This document shows positions 63,202-64,000 of a stretch of DNA of 64,000 nucleotides, one piece after another. The DNA lies in assembly GCF_004114955.1 (NCBI RefSeq), contig NZ_CP030053.1, positions 6,860,001 to 6,924,000 of the forward strand, read 5' to 3'. The stretch is from Bradyrhizobium guangzhouense. Its GTDB lineage: Bacteria > Pseudomonadota > Alphaproteobacteria > Rhizobiales > Xanthobacteraceae. The translations under genes and the position numbers were made by a program. The notes beneath the pieces are model-generated. The model was given only the letters and a program-made list of their open reading frames with translations. It was not told the DNA's origin and did not search any database. Positions within the stretch are counted from its first letter, which is position 1. Each line of letters starts with the position of its first letter.

Positions 63202-63296
63202 GTCATGCCCCGCGAACGCGGGGCTACGCCGCGCCCCCTCGTGGACACGTCACCGCCTCTGGAATACTGGATCGCCCGGTCCAGCGGGCGATGACA
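63202..63296. repeat. Palindromic intergenic repeat, family 1 (diverged)
   Basis: Its right half, GGAATACTGGATCGCCCGG and so on, equals the family 1 elements. The left half has been replaced by GCCCCGCGAACGCGGGGC. It lies between the Rieske and glutamine-synthetase-like genes and would fold into two hairpins. Confidence 0.75.
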
Positions 63297-63319
63297 GCGT
63301 GGATTGAAGGAGTAACCGA

Positions 63320-64000
63320 GTGACTTTCGTCGCGCGTCATGCGCTATGGTCGGATGAGCAGAAGGACGCCGCGGCGCGCATGCGGCGCATCGTCGAGGAG
63401 AGGAACCTCGAAGTCATCCGCCTTGCCTTCCCGGACCAGCACGGCATCTTGCGCGGCAAGACGATCATCGCATCCGAGGCGATCGCATCGCTGGAGAGCG
63501 GCTGCTCCATCACCACGACCATGCTTGCCAAGGACACCTCGCACCGCACGGTGTTTCCGGTGTTCACGTCAGGTGGCGGTTTCGGCATGAAGGAGATGGA
63601 GGGCGCGGCCGACGTGCTGATGGTCGCCGATCCCATCACGTTCCGTGTGCTGCCCTGGGCGCCGACGACGGGCTGGGTGCTGTGCGACCTTTATTTCCAG
63701 GACGGGCGCCCGGTGCCGTTCGCGACGCGCGGCCTCTATCGCAAGGTGCTCGACGAGCTCGGCCGCCGCGGCCATGATTTCGTGGCGGGGCTCGAGGTCG
63801 AATTTCACATCTTCAAACTCGATGATCCGCATATGCTTGCCGAAGACGCGGGCCAGCCGGGCACGCCGCCATCGGTGAGCCTGCTCTCTCACGGCTATCA
63901 ATACCTCACCGAGCAGCGTTTCGATCAGATGGAGCCGGTGCTGGAGATCTTGCGGCGTGACATCGTCGCGCTCGGGCTGCCCTTGCGTTCCGTCGAGGTC
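63320..64000 (+). CDS. Glutamine synthetase family protein, 5' part
   Basis: An open frame from the GTG at 63320 (AAGGAG seven bases upstream) to the window end, 227 codons without a stop. The N-terminal beta-grasp part has VIRLAFPDQHGILRGKTI, and the catalytic part begins with VAGLEVEFHIFKL (the metal-binding E-x-E), as in gamma-glutamyl ligases of the GS superfamily. It is less like GlnA and more like GlnT/PuuA-type ligases that act on amines. Beside a Rieske oxygenase it may make a gamma-glutamyl adduct of an aromatic amine, as in aniline breakdown; this is inference. Confidence 0.85.
   Translation, partial: MTFVARHALWSDEQKDAAARMRRIVEERNLEVIRLAFPDQHGILRGKTIIASEAIASLESGCSITTTMLAKDTSHRTVFPVFTSGGGFGMKEMEGAADVLMVADPITFRVLPWAPTTGWVLCDLYFQDGRPVPFATRGLYRKVLDELGRRGHDFVAGLEVEFHIFKLDDPHMLAEDAGQPGTPPSVSLLSHGYQYLTEQRFDQMEPVLEILRRDIVALGLPLRSVEV

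Overview
The window reads as part of an alphaproteobacterial chromosome, most likely Bradyrhizobium or a close relative. The support is the combination of gcrA with clustered GANTC sites, a SAM-II riboswitch before metZ, a box-type benzoate cluster with its BoxR regulator, an OpgC-type acyltransferase, and families of palindromic intergenic repeats typical of high-GC rhizobia. The genus assignment is inference.

Two regions of different character meet at a tRNA-Gly(CCC) gene (19972-20045, minus strand). To its left, on the 3' side of the tRNA where integrative elements usually insert, lies about 20 kb of visibly more A/T-rich accessory DNA. It holds orphan genes at 60-2763. Next comes a dense immunity-like block at 3004-11692: four TIR-domain proteins, a patatin-like phospholipase, a SLOG-like protein, a nucleoside-deoxyribosyltransferase-like/TPR protein and an EVE-domain protein. 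Then comes a replication/maintenance block (11788-14837) with a HTH gene that carries an embedded array of 10-bp phased repeats, a RepA-like initiator, an antitoxin-like gene, a complete ParE/RelE-type toxin-antitoxin pair and three 22-bp iterons before an A/T-rich tract. Last is an unrecognised module of exported proteins (15015-19452): three small proteins sharing a C-terminal motif around one 939-residue exported protein. No integrase is visible, so this looks like one end of an integrative element whose other end lies outside the window.

To the right of the tRNA is core-type, high-GC sequence. It contains DNA repair and regulation (ogt, AraC), a MATE exporter, dcd, metZ, an opgC-SGNH-SGNH operon, apaG, hslO, argD-argF, gcrA, and the phosphate regulon (phoR, Pho box, pstSCAB, phoU, phoB). 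Beyond these are an envelope OmpA/BON protein, a polysaccharide deacetylase, the benzoyl-CoA box pathway (benzoate-CoA ligase, boxC, boxB, boxR, an alpha/beta hydrolase and a DUF309 gene, but no boxA in view), a truncated hemoglobin, and an IclR / Rieske oxygenase / glutamine-synthetase-like set that runs off the end.

The most interesting part is the minus-strand operon at 9330-4380: ThsB-like TIR, then patatin, then SLOG-like protein, then TIR-TPR. It has the parts list of a TIR-nucleotide signalling defence system (signal maker, signal sensor, membrane-attacking effector) in an arrangement I do not recognise. Other points of note are an EVE gene and a TIR gene separated by a single in-frame TGA, an exported paralogue whose signal peptide sits in a different frame from its mature part, and a 20-bp motif shared by the two box-cluster control regions.
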